From assembly GCF_000374085.1 (NCBI RefSeq), contig NZ_KB893592.1, forward strand, positions 86,709 through 150,708: a stretch of DNA of 64,000 nt. The letters run 5' to 3'. This DNA is from Spirosoma spitsbergense DSM 19989. GTDB taxonomy: Bacteria > Bacteroidota > Bacteroidia > Cytophagales > Spirosomataceae. The notes under the pieces were generated by a model. The model made no database searches, was not told where the DNA came from, and saw only the letters and a list, made by a program, of their open reading frames with translations. Made by a program: the position numbers and the translations under genes. How positions within the stretch are numbered: position 1 is the first letter of the stretch; each line of letters begins with the position of its first letter. Below are positions 17,946 to 26,692 of this stretch, piece by piece.

Positions 17946-18008
17946 CGTTTTTTCCTTCTTTACGAAAGATTACTGTGAACGATACAATTCACCTTCATAA
18001 TCAATCCA

Positions 18009-18058
18009 GCAAAAAAGGCACGTATACCAGCTTCTACTGGTATACGTGCCTTTTTTGC
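18009..18058 (-). terminator. strong rho-independent terminator after ettA
   Basis: A perfect 22-base stem (18009-18030 with 18037-18058) and a 6-base loop. A-runs and T-runs form the stem base, so it can work in both directions. It separates ettA from the AraC gene on the same strand. Confidence 0.85.
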
Positions 18059-18133
18059 TCAACGGCTTTCCGTTTCGATTATTTATTGGCCGGTTCGGAT
18101 TTAACCGTGATTCCCCGTAATGAGCGGCTACCC

Positions 18134-19801
18134 CTAGACTATCTTTCTATACTTGATCCGGGTGGGTGTTGCATCCGACCCCAACCGTTTGCGCCGGTTT
18201 TCTTCGTATTCGGAGAAGTTACCCTCGAACCAGTACACCTGCGAATCACCCTCGAAGGCCAGAATATGGGTTGCAATACGGTCCAGAAACCAGCGGTCGT
18301 GGCTGATGACTACGGCACAACCGGCGAAATTCTCCAGCCCTTCTTCCAAAGCCCGCAGCGTATTTATGTCCAGGTCGTTGGTTGGTTCGTCCAAAAGCAA
18401 CAAATTGGCCCCTTCTTTCAACATCATAGCCAGGTGAACCCGATTACGTTCTCCCCCCGACAGGATTCCGATTTTCTTTTCCTGGTCGGCTCCACCAAAG
18501 TTAAACCGGCTCACGTACGCACGGGCGTTCGACTGCTTTCCGCCCATCATGATCCACTCGTTCCCGCCCGAAATGGTTTCGAATACCGTTTTGTTGGGGT
18601 CCAAACCGTCATGTTCCTGATCTACGTACGCCACTTTCACGGTATCGCCCACGTCGAACGTACCCGAATTAGGTTTGTCGCGTCCGGTAATGAGTTTAAA
18701 AAGCGTCGTTTTGCCGGCTCCGTTGGGTCCAATGATGCCGACGATACCACCCTGTGGTAGCCGAAAGCCCAGATGTTCGAACAGCAACCGGTCGCCAAAG
18801 GCTTTGGATACATCGTCGGCTTCGATCACTTTGGCCCCCAGCCGTGGCCCGGCCGGGATAAAGATTTCGAGCGTATCATCGCGTTGTTTCGCGTCTTCGT
18901 TCAGCAGTTTTTCATAGGCACCTAACCGGGCTTTCGACTTAGCCTGACGTGCTTTTGGGGCCATTTTCACCCATTCCAACTCGCGCTGGAGGGTTTTCTG
19001 CCGTTTCGATTCAGTCTTTTCTTCTTTAGCCAGCCGGTTTTGTTTCTGTTCCAGCCAGGATGAATAATTACCTTTCCAGGGAATACCCTCGCCCCGGTCC
19101 AGTTCGAGAATCCAACCCGCTACGTTATCCAGAAAATACCGGTCGTGCGTTACGGCAATTACTGTTCCGGTATACTGACGGAGGTGTTCTTCCAGCCACA
19201 GTACCGATTCGGCATCGAGGTGGTTAGTCGGCTCATCAAGTAACAGTACATCAGGTTGCTGCAATAGCAACCGACACAGGGCGACCCGTCGTTTTTCACC
19301 CCCGGACAGGTTGTCAATCACCGCGTCTGACGGCGGACAGCGGAGGGCATCCATGGCCCGTTCGAGTTTTTGATCTAGTTCCCAGGCGTTATGGTGGTCC
19401 AGTTTTTCCTGTACTTCACCCTGCCGGGCCAACAATTTGTCGAAGTCGGCATCAGGATCGCCGAAGGCTTCGTTTATTTCATCAAACTCCTTTAGTAGGT
19501 CAACTACTTCCTGAACGCCTTCTTCTACTATCTCACGAACCGTTTTACCCGCTTCAAACGTCGGCTCCTGATCGAGCATCCCAACGGAGTAACCAGGCGA
19601 GAATACGACTTCGCCTGTGTAATTTTTGTCAATACCGGCAATGATGCGTAGTAATGTAGATTTTCCAGAGCCATTTAGACCGAGAACACCAATTTTTGCC
19701 CCGTAAAAGAAGGAAAGGTAAATGTTCTTTAGGATTTGTCGGTTAGGCGGAATATTTTTACTCACACCAGCCATAGAGAAAATTATAGTTTCCTGGCTCA
19801 T
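18134..19801 (-). CDS. ettA: ABC-F protein, energy-dependent translational throttle EttA
   Basis: The 555 residues hold two ATP-binding cassettes without membrane segments. Walker A motifs are GLNGSGKST (41-49) and GPNGAGKTT, signatures LSGGEKRR and LSGGERNR, and each half has an LLLDEPTN Walker B. The inter-domain linker (about 240-300, rich in Lys, Arg and Gln) is the arm that contacts the ribosome. EttA binds the ribosomal E site and gates entry into elongation according to the ATP/ADP ratio. Length and the opening MSQETIIFSMAGVSK match the EttA subgroup. It is monocistronic, with its own promoter and terminator. Confidence 0.92.
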   Translation of the reverse strand: MSQETIIFSMAGVSKNIPPNRQILKNIYLSFFYGAKIGVLGLNGSGKSTLLRIIAGIDKNYTGEVVFSPGYSVGMLDQEPTFEAGKTVREIVEEGVQEVVDLLKEFDEINEAFGDPDADFDKLLARQGEVQEKLDHHNAWELDQKLERAMDALRCPPSDAVIDNLSGGEKRRVALCRLLLQQPDVLLLDEPTNHLDAESVLWLEEHLRQYTGTVIAVTHDRYFLDNVAGWILELDRGEGIPWKGNYSSWLEQKQNRLAKEEKTESKRQKTLQRELEWVKMAPKARQAKSKARLGAYEKLLNEDAKQRDDTLEIFIPAGPRLGAKVIEADDVSKAFGDRLLFEHLGFRLPQGGIVGIIGPNGAGKTTLFKLITGRDKPNSGTFDVGDTVKVAYVDQEHDGLDPNKTVFETISGGNEWIMMGGKQSNARAYVSRFNFGGADQEKKIGILSGGERNRVHLAMMLKEGANLLLLDEPTNDLDINTLRALEEGLENFAGCAVVISHDRWFLDRIATHILAFEGDSQVYWFEGNFSEYEENRRKRLGSDATPTRIKYRKIV

Positions 19802-19830
19802 TAATTTCTAATAGATTTGTGGTTAATCCT

Positions 19831-19861
19831 CAAATTTAACCCGCAGCGCAGCTTTAACCAA
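19831..19861 (-). promoter_or_regulatory. Bacteroidota-type promoter of ettA
   Basis: On the minus strand a -7 box TAAATTTG (19831-19838) is preceded by TTG (19859-19861) with a 20-base spacer, matching the TTTG-N19/20-TAnnTTTG pattern. A TAGATTTG box on the opposite strand (19812-19819) may serve the DUF349 gene. Confidence 0.6.
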
Positions 19862-19869
19862 GTATAGTA

Positions 19870-21144
19870 ATGGAAAACGCTTCACTGGTAGATGAATACG
19901 GTTACGTCAAAGACGGAAAGGTATTTTTGAAAGGCTACCTGAATTACGAAGATCGCCAGATTGGCGAAGTAAAAAGAACCGAGCAGGAAGCGCTCGATTA
20001 TTTTAAAAATCGCTTCATTATTGCCGAGAGTAAAGTCAATCAGTTAGAGAAAGACATCACCGAAGCGCAGAACAAGGGTTCGTACCTCACAAAACTGGTT
20101 CAGCTCCGCAAGAAGTTATTAAACTTCGATGCACTTGGTGACTTTCCGCCCCTGATTGAACGGCTGGATGCTCAGGAACAACTGCTCGCCGAATTGATTA
20201 CGGTCAATCAGCGCAAGAACCTCGACATTAAACAGGCCTTGCTTGCCGATGCCATCGCCATTGCCGACAGCACCGAATGGCGCGAAACGGCCGATGCCCT
20301 GCAGGAAATCAAGACCAAATGGATCAAAACGGGACCGGTCGATAAAGCGGTTGACCCCGACATTGAAGACCAGTTTCAGGAACTGCTGGATGGTTTCTTT
20401 ACGCGTAGGCGCGAGTTCTTCAACGAGCAGAACAAGGTTATTCAGGAACGGCTGGACAAGTACGACGAGCTTATCCGGCTGGCCTTCCGGGCCAATCGAC
20501 TGGGCGACCTGGACGCGGCTTTTCAGGAAGTCCGTAAGCTCAATAACGCCTGGAAAGCGGTTGGCGAGGTACCCATTAAAAAAAGCGGCAAACTGTACAA
20601 GCAGTTTAAGAAAGCCACGACCATGTTTTATACCAAGTACAATGATGTGAAAGGCATTGTGCTGGTACCGAAGATTGACCCGCGTGTGGAGCAACAAATG
20701 AAGATGGCGGATGAAGCGGAACAACTCGCCAAACAATCCGATATTTTCACGGCTGCCGAGCGGGCAAAGGTGTTGCTCAATAGCTGGAAAGAAGTTCGGG
20801 TGCCGTTTAAATTGCAGGATAAAGTGGTAAACGAACGATTCCGGGCCGCCTGTGATAAAATCTTTGAACTGAGTTACCTCGGTCGTGTACTCGCCCGGAA
20901 ATACCCGGCTTTTGAACTAAAAAGTCATTCTGAACAGGTTCGGACAAAAATCCGGGAGATGGACTACCTGGTAAAACGGGAAAAGAACGACCTGCAGTTT
21001 GCCTTGCAGGATGCCGATGGCCTCGACCCGAACAACGATGCAGACAAGCAGGTGTTGAACAAGATCAACACGCAGAAGCGTAAAATTGCCATGAAGGAAA
21101 CCATCCTTCGGGAGTTACAGAATGAACTGGAAAAGATAGGCTAG
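19870..21144 (+). CDS. DUF349 domain-containing protein
   Basis: This soluble, strongly charged protein of 424 residues is mostly alpha-helical. It carries repeated DUF349-type segments such as ETADALQEIKTKWIKTGPV, LNNAWKAVGEVP and LLNSWKEVRVPF, in which a Trp and a Lys recur. Helices at the C-terminus (NKINTQKRKIAMKETILREL) look like coiled coil. The biochemical role of the family is unknown. It is widespread and usually single-copy in Bacteroidota. It is divergent from ettA across 68 bases and ends at a strong hairpin. Confidence 0.85.
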   Translation: MENASLVDEYGYVKDGKVFLKGYLNYEDRQIGEVKRTEQEALDYFKNRFIIAESKVNQLEKDITEAQNKGSYLTKLVQLRKKLLNFDALGDFPPLIERLDAQEQLLAELITVNQRKNLDIKQALLADAIAIADSTEWRETADALQEIKTKWIKTGPVDKAVDPDIEDQFQELLDGFFTRRREFFNEQNKVIQERLDKYDELIRLAFRANRLGDLDAAFQEVRKLNNAWKAVGEVPIKKSGKLYKQFKKATTMFYTKYNDVKGIVLVPKIDPRVEQQMKMADEAEQLAKQSDIFTAAERAKVLLNSWKEVRVPFKLQDKVVNERFRAACDKIFELSYLGRVLARKYPAFELKSHSEQVRTKIREMDYLVKREKNDLQFALQDADGLDPNNDADKQVLNKINTQKRKIAMKETILRELQNELEKIG

Positions 21145-21157
21145 GCATTCTGTTCCA

Positions 21158-21213
21158 GTCAAAAAGCCGAAACGTGCCACAGTGAGAACTGTGGCACGTT
21201 TCGGCTTTTTGAC
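21158..21213 (+). terminator. rho-independent terminator after the DUF349 gene
   Basis: A perfect 25-base stem (21158-21182 with 21189-21213) with a 6-base loop and T-rich 3' side. It ends just before the start of the next small gene, so that gene must have its own promoter or depend on read-through. Confidence 0.85.
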
Positions 21214-21226
21214 TTGTTCTAAAGGT

Positions 21227-21502
21227 ATGGAAACAAACCTGCATCAATCTGATTTTATTGCGTCCGAAACAGATTTTCGGGCGGCTATTATTCCCGGCAA
21301 GTTCGTTCGGCTTGAATACCTGAGTGATTTGAATGAGTTCATCAAAACGGACGTAATTATTAAGCAACTCGTTCAGGAAGGTAGTACCAACTGGCTCGAA
21401 CTGGCAACCGGTGAGACTATTCCTCTGGACCGCGTTGTGAGTATTTCGGGTAAATTATCGCCCCATTATCCGGGTTATGGTAATTACTCGTGCGACTGTT
21501 AA
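21227..21502 (+). CDS. small protein of unknown function
   Basis: From the ATG at 21227 (preceded by AAAGG) the protein has 91 residues. A longer reading from 21182 would begin inside the terminator stem and is rejected. It is acidic and beta-strand rich (KFVRLEYLSDLNEF, NWLELATGETIPLDRVVSISG) and ends in CDC. The layout, a short SH3/Sm-like barrel with a conserved beta-hairpin, recalls the Rho-binding antiterminator family, but I cannot confirm this. Its stop shares the palindrome TTAA with the stop of convergent serS. Confidence 0.6.
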   Translation: METNLHQSDFIASETDFRAAIIPGKFVRLEYLSDLNEFIKTDVIIKQLVQEGSTNWLELATGETIPLDRVVSISGKLSPHYPGYGNYSCDC

Positions 21503-22815
21503 TCGATCATTTCAAACCCGCAGTACGGTATCAATACCTTTGGAATCCTTATGCCTTCCGGGGTCTGATTGTTCTCCAGAATAGCGGCTAAAATACGTGG
21601 CAGGGCTAATGCCGATCCATTCAGCGTGTGCATTAACTGCATCTTCCCTGGTCCGTCGCCACGGTCGAGTTTTGAGCGAAGTTTGAGTCGGTTGGCCTGG
21701 TATGTCTCGAAGTTTGAGACGGAACTGACCTCAAGCCACCGCTGCTGCGCGGCCGACCATACCTCCATATCGTACGTCAGGGCGGATGTAAACCCCATAT
21801 CGCCCGCGCAAAGCCGTAATACCCGGTACGGCAGTTCCAGCTTCTGCAACAGGCTTTGCACGTGCAAGCTCATCTCTTCGAGAGCCGCGTACGAATTTTC
21901 CGGTTTCTCGATACGCACAATCTCTACCTTATCGAACTGGTGCAGCCGGTTCAACCCCCGAACATGCGCTCCCCACGAACCAGCTTCCCGACGGAAACAG
22001 GGCGTGTAGCCTACATTCTTAACTGGTAACTGATGTTCCGGCAGGATCACATCGCGGTATATATTCGTAATGGGTACCTCAGCGGTGGGAATCAGATACA
22101 GTTTATCTTCCGGCATGTAGTACATCTGCCCTTCTTTGTCCGGCAGTTGACCCGTTGCAAAACCAGACTCTTCATTGACCAAAATGGGCGGCTGCACTTC
22201 CATATAGCCAGCTTCCATGGCTTCATCCAGAAAGAAGTTGATCATGGCCCGTTGAATCCTGGCCCCTTTCCCCCTGTACACCGGAAAACCTGCCCCCGAG
22301 ATTTTGACGCCAAGCTCAAAGTCAATCATTGGGCCCGCTCCGGCGTTCCGGCTGTCACCACCGTACTTTTTGATGAGTTCCCAATGGGGCAGGGCTTTGT
22401 CGTGCAGAACCGGTTTCTCACCATATTCCAGTACTACTTCGTTATCCTCAGCCGAGCGACCTTCGGGAACGCTGCTGTGCGGCAGGTTAGGAATAGTGAC
22501 CAGAACCGCCTGTAAATCGGCTTCGATTTGACGAAGAGCATCGGCGAGTTCTTTCGAGCGTACTTTTAACGCTGCCGTTTCCGTTTTAGCCCCTTCTGCC
22601 GCAGTTTTATCCCCGGCTTTCATCAGCGCACCAATCTGGCCCGCTTTTGCATTTGACTGAGCCAGGACATCGTCGAGTTCACGTTGCGTGTCACGCCGTT
22701 GCTGGTCCAGTGTCAGTACCTGTTCAATACTCGCTTCGGCATTGGCAAAATTTCGTTTGCGTAGGCCCGCTATTGTCGTTTCTTTATTCTCGCGTATGAA
22801 TGGGAGTTGCAGCAT
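21499..22815 (-). CDS. serS: seryl-tRNA synthetase
   Basis: The protein has 438 residues. An N-terminal antiparallel coiled-coil arm (about 30-105) binds the long variable arm of tRNA-Ser. The class II catalytic domain follows, with motif 2 around CFRREAGSWG and motif 3 NGSALALPRILAAILEN. It charges tRNA-Ser in the cytoplasm. Length and order are normal. It begins 5 bases after the HEPN gene, so it probably shares a transcript with the HEPN/MNT pair, which is unusual for an essential synthetase. Confidence 0.95.
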   Translation of the reverse strand: MLQLPFIRENKETTIAGLRKRNFANAEASIEQVLTLDQQRRDTQRELDDVLAQSNAKAGQIGALMKAGDKTAAEGAKTETAALKVRSKELADALRQIEADLQAVLVTIPNLPHSSVPEGRSAEDNEVVLEYGEKPVLHDKALPHWELIKKYGGDSRNAGAGPMIDFELGVKISGAGFPVYRGKGARIQRAMINFFLDEAMEAGYMEVQPPILVNEESGFATGQLPDKEGQMYYMPEDKLYLIPTAEVPITNIYRDVILPEHQLPVKNVGYTPCFRREAGSWGAHVRGLNRLHQFDKVEIVRIEKPENSYAALEEMSLHVQSLLQKLELPYRVLRLCAGDMGFTSALTYDMEVWSAAQQRWLEVSSVSNFETYQANRLKLRSKLDRGDGPGKMQLMHTLNGSALALPRILAAILENNQTPEGIRIPKVLIPYCGFEMID

Positions 22816-22820
22816 GCAAA

Positions 22821-23210
22821 TTATTTTTTGGCAAGTGAGGTGATTACAGCGATAAACTTCTCCGCGTCTTCAATAAATACACCGATTTTTTCTTCGTCAA
22901 AATCAATAAAATCTTCGTAATCAGCTTCGTTGCGATTGTCAAATAGTTTTTGATATAGCTTTCCCCAAATCACATCAACCAATCCAGATTTGATAAATTG
23001 ATTACTCAACATGATTTTCACGCCTTTATGCGTATAGGTATCTATATCATTCCTGGCCAGTAAGGCTAACACGGCATAAAAGCAAGAATAATACAGCCGA
23101 TTAGCTACAGCATTCCAATCACCGGAATTAGCCAGCGTTTTAGCCGTTTTGAGGGTGTTGAATGCCCGTTCGATGCGATAGTTAACTAAATCGTCTTTTG
23201 TGCGGCTCAT
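22821..23210 (-). CDS. HEPN domain protein (toxin-like partner of MNT)
   Basis: The 129-residue helical protein matches the HEPN family: an N-terminal helix with YRIERAFNTLKTAKTL, the core NRLYYSCFYAVLALL, then GVKIMLSNQFIKSG and the DNRNEADYEDF stretch. HEPN proteins are often RNases or RNA-binding modules and pair with minimal nucleotidyltransferases. The start overlaps the stop of the MNT gene by four bases (ATGA). Without a clear Rx4-6H motif I cannot say whether it is an active RNase. Confidence 0.82.
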   Translation of the reverse strand: MSRTKDDLVNYRIERAFNTLKTAKTLANSGDWNAVANRLYYSCFYAVLALLARNDIDTYTHKGVKIMLSNQFIKSGLVDVIWGKLYQKLFDNRNEADYEDFIDFDEEKIGVFIEDAEKFIAVITSLAKK

Positions 23211-23521
23211 ACGACCATAGCATCACGCTTGATATTGCGATACAGAGGGGTAACCTTGTGATTGTCTTCCCATTCCTGCTTTGAATGGATAATAGATCCA
23301 ATCACCTTATTGTTATCCAGTTCTACCTCAAAAAAAAGTTCCCTTAAGCGATTTTTGAGCAGTTGATTCACGGGCTTTTCGGTCAACACCAGAAAATCCC
23401 AGTCTGAGTCTTCCCGCGCATCACCCCGTGCCCGCGACCCAAACAACCATACCTCAGCCTGCGGGTCAATCTCATGGACGTACCGCTTAACTTCCTGCAA
23501 AAATTGTTCGTCAGTCATCAT
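23207..23521 (-). CDS. minimal nucleotidyltransferase (MNT) domain protein
   Basis: At 104 residues this is a stand-alone Pol-beta-type nucleotidyltransferase. The active-site motif is GSRARGDAREDSDWDFLV (near residues 27-44), with the two metal-binding Asp residues. A third acidic position probably lies in FFEVELDN. MNT proteins of HEPN/MNT modules act as antitoxins, in studied cases by AMPylating the HEPN toxin. It is the first gene of the MNT-HEPN-serS string, 54 bases after the end of the aspartate kinase gene. Confidence 0.85.
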   Translation of the reverse strand: MMTDEQFLQEVKRYVHEIDPQAEVWLFGSRARGDAREDSDWDFLVLTEKPVNQLLKNRLRELFFEVELDNNKVIGSIIHSKQEWEDNHKVTPLYRNIKRDAMVV

Positions 23522-23575
23522 CCAGAAGGTTATTGATTAGCTATTTCTGGTTCAAAAACGGATTACTTCGTAAAG

Positions 23576-24913
23576 TTACGCCGAAAAAAGCCCTTCGTTC
23601 AAGGCATTCAGCGCCTGTGCTTTGTACTGGCCATGTATCAATAGTGACAGGTTACTTTCCGTTCCGCCGTACGAAATCATCCGGATAGGAATATCCTTCA
23701 TGGCGTTGAACACACACACCGCTACACCTTGATTATCAGCACTAAAATTACCAACGATACATATTATTGTCTGGTTGTAATCAGGCTCTTCCAGTGTACA
23801 AAATGTATTGAGTTCGTCCGTAATTTCCTGAATGCGCTCCGTGTTGTCAATTGTAACGGATACTGACACTTCCGAAGTAGCCAGCATGTCGACCGGTGTT
23901 TTGTACTTCTCGAAAATCTCGAAAATCCGGCGCAGAAAACCATACGCATTCAGCATCCGTGTTGAGTGGATGTATAGGGCCGTAATACCATCCTTAGCCG
24001 CAATCGCCTTGAATACCTGTTGCTGAGCCGTACCGGCACTGTGGTCGGAGATGAGGGTGCCCGGTGCCTTCGGTTCCATCGTATTTTTCAGCCGCACGGG
24101 TACACCGAACATCCGGGCGGGTGTAATGGTAGATGGGTGAAGTATTTTAGCCCCGAAATACGCCAGCTCAGCCGCTTCATCAAAGGTCAATTCCCGAACC
24201 GGGAAGGTGTTTTTCACGATACGCGGGTCATTGTTATGCATCCCGTCAATATCTGTCCATATCTGAATTTCGTTGGCCCGAATGGCACCACCAATCAGCG
24301 AAGCTGTGTAATCAGAACCGCCCCGCTTCAGGTTATCTACTTCACCACGCGGGTTGCGGCAGATGAAGCCCTGCGTAACAATAATTTGTTTATCGTCGTG
24401 CTGAGGCAGAATGTCAGCTAACTTTTGTTCGGTATACTGAATTTCAGGCTCATTATCAGCGTCAATCCGCATGAACTCCAGTGCAGGCAATAAGGCAGAC
24501 GACACGTTTTCTTCGGTCAGGTAAGCCTGAAAAAGCTGAGTGCTCAACAACTCCCCCTCGGCCACCAGTTCTTTTTCCTGTTTGAGGGTAAACGGTTTTA
24601 TGCCCGTTAGTGACCGGATGAAAGAGAATTCTGCCTCTATAATTTTTTGCCCGGCCGCCTTACCATCAGTCGTTTTGTAGAGTTCATCCACAAACTGTCC
24701 ATAGTGTTCCATAAGCGAATCAATTTTTGCATTCGCATCAATATCATCATTTACTTTGAGGGCTTCTCCAATGCTCAACAACGCATTTGTTGTACCCGAC
24801 AGGGCCGACAGAACGACAACCTTACGCGTATCGTCTTCTGTTATCAGTTTGCGAATAGACTGCATCCGCTCGGGCTTCCCGACCGACGTACCGCCAAATT
24901 TCCAGACGTGCAT
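23576..24913 (-). CDS. aspartate kinase (monofunctional)
   Basis: This 445-residue amino-acid kinase starts with KFGGTSVG at residue 5. It contains the catalytic loop GFICRNPRGEVDNLKRGGSDYTASL and a C-terminal pair of ACT domains (about 300-445) for feedback control by lysine or threonine. It makes aspartyl phosphate, the first step to lysine, threonine and methionine. It lacks the homoserine dehydrogenase domain. The gene appears monocistronic. Confidence 0.92.
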   Translation of the reverse strand: MHVWKFGGTSVGKPERMQSIRKLITEDDTRKVVVLSALSGTTNALLSIGEALKVNDDIDANAKIDSLMEHYGQFVDELYKTTDGKAAGQKIIEAEFSFIRSLTGIKPFTLKQEKELVAEGELLSTQLFQAYLTEENVSSALLPALEFMRIDADNEPEIQYTEQKLADILPQHDDKQIIVTQGFICRNPRGEVDNLKRGGSDYTASLIGGAIRANEIQIWTDIDGMHNNDPRIVKNTFPVRELTFDEAAELAYFGAKILHPSTITPARMFGVPVRLKNTMEPKAPGTLISDHSAGTAQQQVFKAIAAKDGITALYIHSTRMLNAYGFLRRIFEIFEKYKTPVDMLATSEVSVSVTIDNTERIQEITDELNTFCTLEEPDYNQTIICIVGNFSADNQGVAVCVFNAMKDIPIRMISYGGTESNLSLLIHGQYKAQALNALNEGLFSA

Positions 24914-24938
24914 ATTAGTGAAAGAGTGAATGAGTGAG

Positions 24939-24987
24939 AGAGCGAAAGAATTAAAAGCCGTTCACCTCCCTTTCATTCTTTCGCTCT
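24939..24987 (-). terminator. hairpin after ribH
   Basis: A perfect 13-base inverted repeat (24939-24951 with 24975-24987) with a 23-base loop, just past the ribH stop and before the aspartate kinase start. No strong T-run follows, so the terminator role is tentative. Confidence 0.5.
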
Positions 24988-24996
24988 ACTCCCTCT

Positions 24997-25497
24997 TTAA
25001 ATTTTACTGTATACCTGTTCTTTTAAGCCAATCATTTTAATGGCGGTAATGGCCGCTTCGTCGCCTTTGTTTCCATGAATACCGCCCGCCCGGTCAAGCG
25101 CTTGCTGCTGGTCATTGGGAGTGAGTACACCAAAGATGACGGGCTTCCCTGTGTTTAACCCAACGTTTGTCAGGCCCTGGGCCACCGCGTGGTTAATGTA
25201 ATCATTGTGTTTGGTTTCACCCTGAATAACACAGCCCAGCGCAATAACTGCATCCACCTTATCCTGCTGAGCGAACCACTGCGCCCCCAAACTCAGTTCA
25301 TAACTACCCGGCACATTGCCCCGAATAATATTTTCGGCTGTAGCTCCGTGCTGAATCAGCGTTTGGTAAGCCCCGGTAAACAACGCTTCGGTAACGTCTG
25401 TATTCCACTCCGATACCAAGATAACGAAGCACCGGGTACTAATATCAGGCAGTTCATCCGTTGAAAAAACGCTGAGATTCTTATTGGTAGATGCCAT
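24997..25497 (-). CDS. ribH: 6,7-dimethyl-8-ribityllumazine synthase
   Basis: From the ATG at 25497 (MASTNKNLSVF) the protein has 166 residues, the usual length. An upstream in-frame reading to 25632 would run through a terminator hairpin and is rejected. Family signs are SEWN near residue 30, GSYELSLGAQW, ALGCVIQGETKHNDYI and GNKGDEAA. The enzyme joins the ribityl-uracil and the four-carbon phosphate to make the riboflavin precursor, usually as a hollow multimer. The start codon lies 3 bases from a long hairpin, which may control translation. Confidence 0.93.
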   Translation of the reverse strand: MASTNKNLSVFSTDELPDISTRCFVILVSEWNTDVTEALFTGAYQTLIQHGATAENIIRGNVPGSYELSLGAQWFAQQDKVDAVIALGCVIQGETKHNDYINHAVAQGLTNVGLNTGKPVIFGVLTPNDQQQALDRAGGIHGNKGDEAAITAIKMIGLKEQVYSKI

Positions 25498-25500
25498 ATA

Positions 25501-25578
25501 ATTCAGTGTACCGGATGGCCACGTCCGGGTGTTACTTTTGCTTGTTGATTCCAGACGTGGCCATCCGGGATACTGAAT
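25501..25578 (-). promoter_or_regulatory. leader hairpin directly before the ribH start codon
   Basis: Two 25-base arms (25501-25525 and 25554-25578) pair with two mismatches and a 28-base loop. The ribH ATG follows after 3 bases. It is separate from the T-rich terminator upstream. It does not resemble the FMN riboswitch by eye. Confidence 0.6.
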
Positions 25579-25581
25579 AAA

Positions 25582-25613
25582 AAAGGACAAAACCGGTTTC
25601 GGTTTTGTCCTTT
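25582..25613 (-). terminator. rho-independent terminator after the TPR gene
   Basis: A perfect 14-base stem (25582-25595 with 25600-25613) with a 4-base loop and a T-rich tail on the minus strand. It lies 25 bases after the stop of the TPR gene. Confidence 0.8.
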
Positions 25614-25638
25614 GCAGTATTGAATTAGTCAAGTACGC

Positions 25639-26334
25639 TTACGACTCACCGACAGTGGCTTCCAATACGGATTTATATTTTTTCGCACTGGCTGCTTCTA
25701 CCGACTGACCATATTTTTCGATTATCTCGTCATACGTCGAGATAGCTTTATCGTTCTGCTTCGCCTGCTCGTAGGCAACTGCCAGTTTCGTTAGGTAGCC
25801 GGGTGTAAAGTACTTGTTTGGTTTATAATCGGCCGCTTTCCGGTAATGGTCAGCTGCTTCGTCATAACTTTTCTTCTCCATATAGGCATCGCCTACAAGC
25901 GCATAGGCCCGTGCCTGGATCAGTAAATCCGACGAACTAAAATCGTTCAGATGGGCAATCGCTTCATCGTATTTCCCCTCTTTCAGCAACGCGATACCAG
26001 CGTAGAACTCAGCCAGATTACCAGCCTTCGTTGCGCCGTAATTATCTGCTACAGACAAGAGGCCTGGTGTTTTTCCGTCGCCGTTAAGGGCTACCTTGGG
26101 CGAATCAGCTTCGAGCTGGTAAACGGATGGGAACAAATCGGCCTGAGCCGTTTCATCCTGGGTACTTACATAATATCGATAACCGAAGAAACCAACGATC
26201 ACTAATACGATAGCACCTACGATACCGAAAATGATCGTTCGGTTCTGTTCAAAAAAATCTTCAGCCCGCTCTAACTGACCGGCCAGCGCGTCCGGGTCTT
26301 CTAAAAACTCAAGTCCGGTGTTCTTCTTGCTCAT
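25639..26334 (-). CDS. membrane-anchored tetratricopeptide repeat protein (YfgM-like)
   Basis: The 231-residue protein has a short cytoplasmic N-terminus (MSKKNTGLEFLEDPDALAGQLERAEDFF). One transmembrane helix follows (about 33-54, IIFGIVGAIVLVIVGFFGY), then a periplasmic TPR region of three or four repeats (for example AFYAGIALLKEGKYDEAI). The single-helix plus TPR plan matches YfgM/AncB-type envelope chaperone or secretion-associated proteins. The function in Bacteroidota is not settled. Terminator and stop are tightly placed, suggesting a single-gene unit. Confidence 0.8.
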   Translation of the reverse strand: MSKKNTGLEFLEDPDALAGQLERAEDFFEQNRTIIFGIVGAIVLVIVGFFGYRYYVSTQDETAQADLFPSVYQLEADSPKVALNGDGKTPGLLSVADNYGATKAGNLAEFYAGIALLKEGKYDEAIAHLNDFSSSDLLIQARAYALVGDAYMEKKSYDEAADHYRKAADYKPNKYFTPGYLTKLAVAYEQAKQNDKAISTYDEIIEKYGQSVEAASAKKYKSVLEATVGES

Positions 26335-26401
26335 GCTTTTGCAATTTGGAGTGCAAAATTAGAAATATTTAGCATTGCGGAAAAGGGTAAGCGTCAAAAG
26401 T

Positions 26402-26644
26402 TTACGAATCAGCAGGTTCCTGTAGGGTCATATCCCGTACAGCCATCATTTCTGATGGTCGAATTTCCCGAATCTGGTGCGGCAACAGCGTCTCTACGGC
26501 TACTGATTCGCCCGTCAATGTTGCAAATTCTACCTCAAATGCCTTGTCTTCTCCATAAACAGTTAAGATTGTACCAACATCTCCTGCTTTCAACCGGCTG
26601 TTTACCAAATCTTCTGTAAGCACGACTAAATCAAATTCGCTCAT
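26402..26644 (-). CDS. DUF4926 domain-containing small protein
   Basis: The 80 residues match the DUF4926 pattern (FDLVVLTEDLVNSRLKAGDVGTIL, YGEDKAFEVEFATLTGE). The domain is a small barrel of unknown function, often encoded beside toxin-like or restriction genes. Here it is alone, between the TPR gene and the TPP-controlled receptor. Confidence 0.75.
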   Translation of the reverse strand: MSEFDLVVLTEDLVNSRLKAGDVGTILTVYGEDKAFEVEFATLTGESVAVETLLPHQIREIRPSEMMAVRDMTLQEPADS

Positions 26645-26692
26645 ATATACCTTATTACCTGTTTCAAAAAGAAAAACGCTCGGTTAGAATTC

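Noticed and set aside
25501..25578. FMN riboswitch in the ribH leader
   Set aside because: The conserved RFN elements and multi-branched fold are not visible; only one long stem is.
25498..25632. N-terminal extension of ribH
   Set aside because: It would be translated through a terminator and a long hairpin; the family starts at the Met at 25497.
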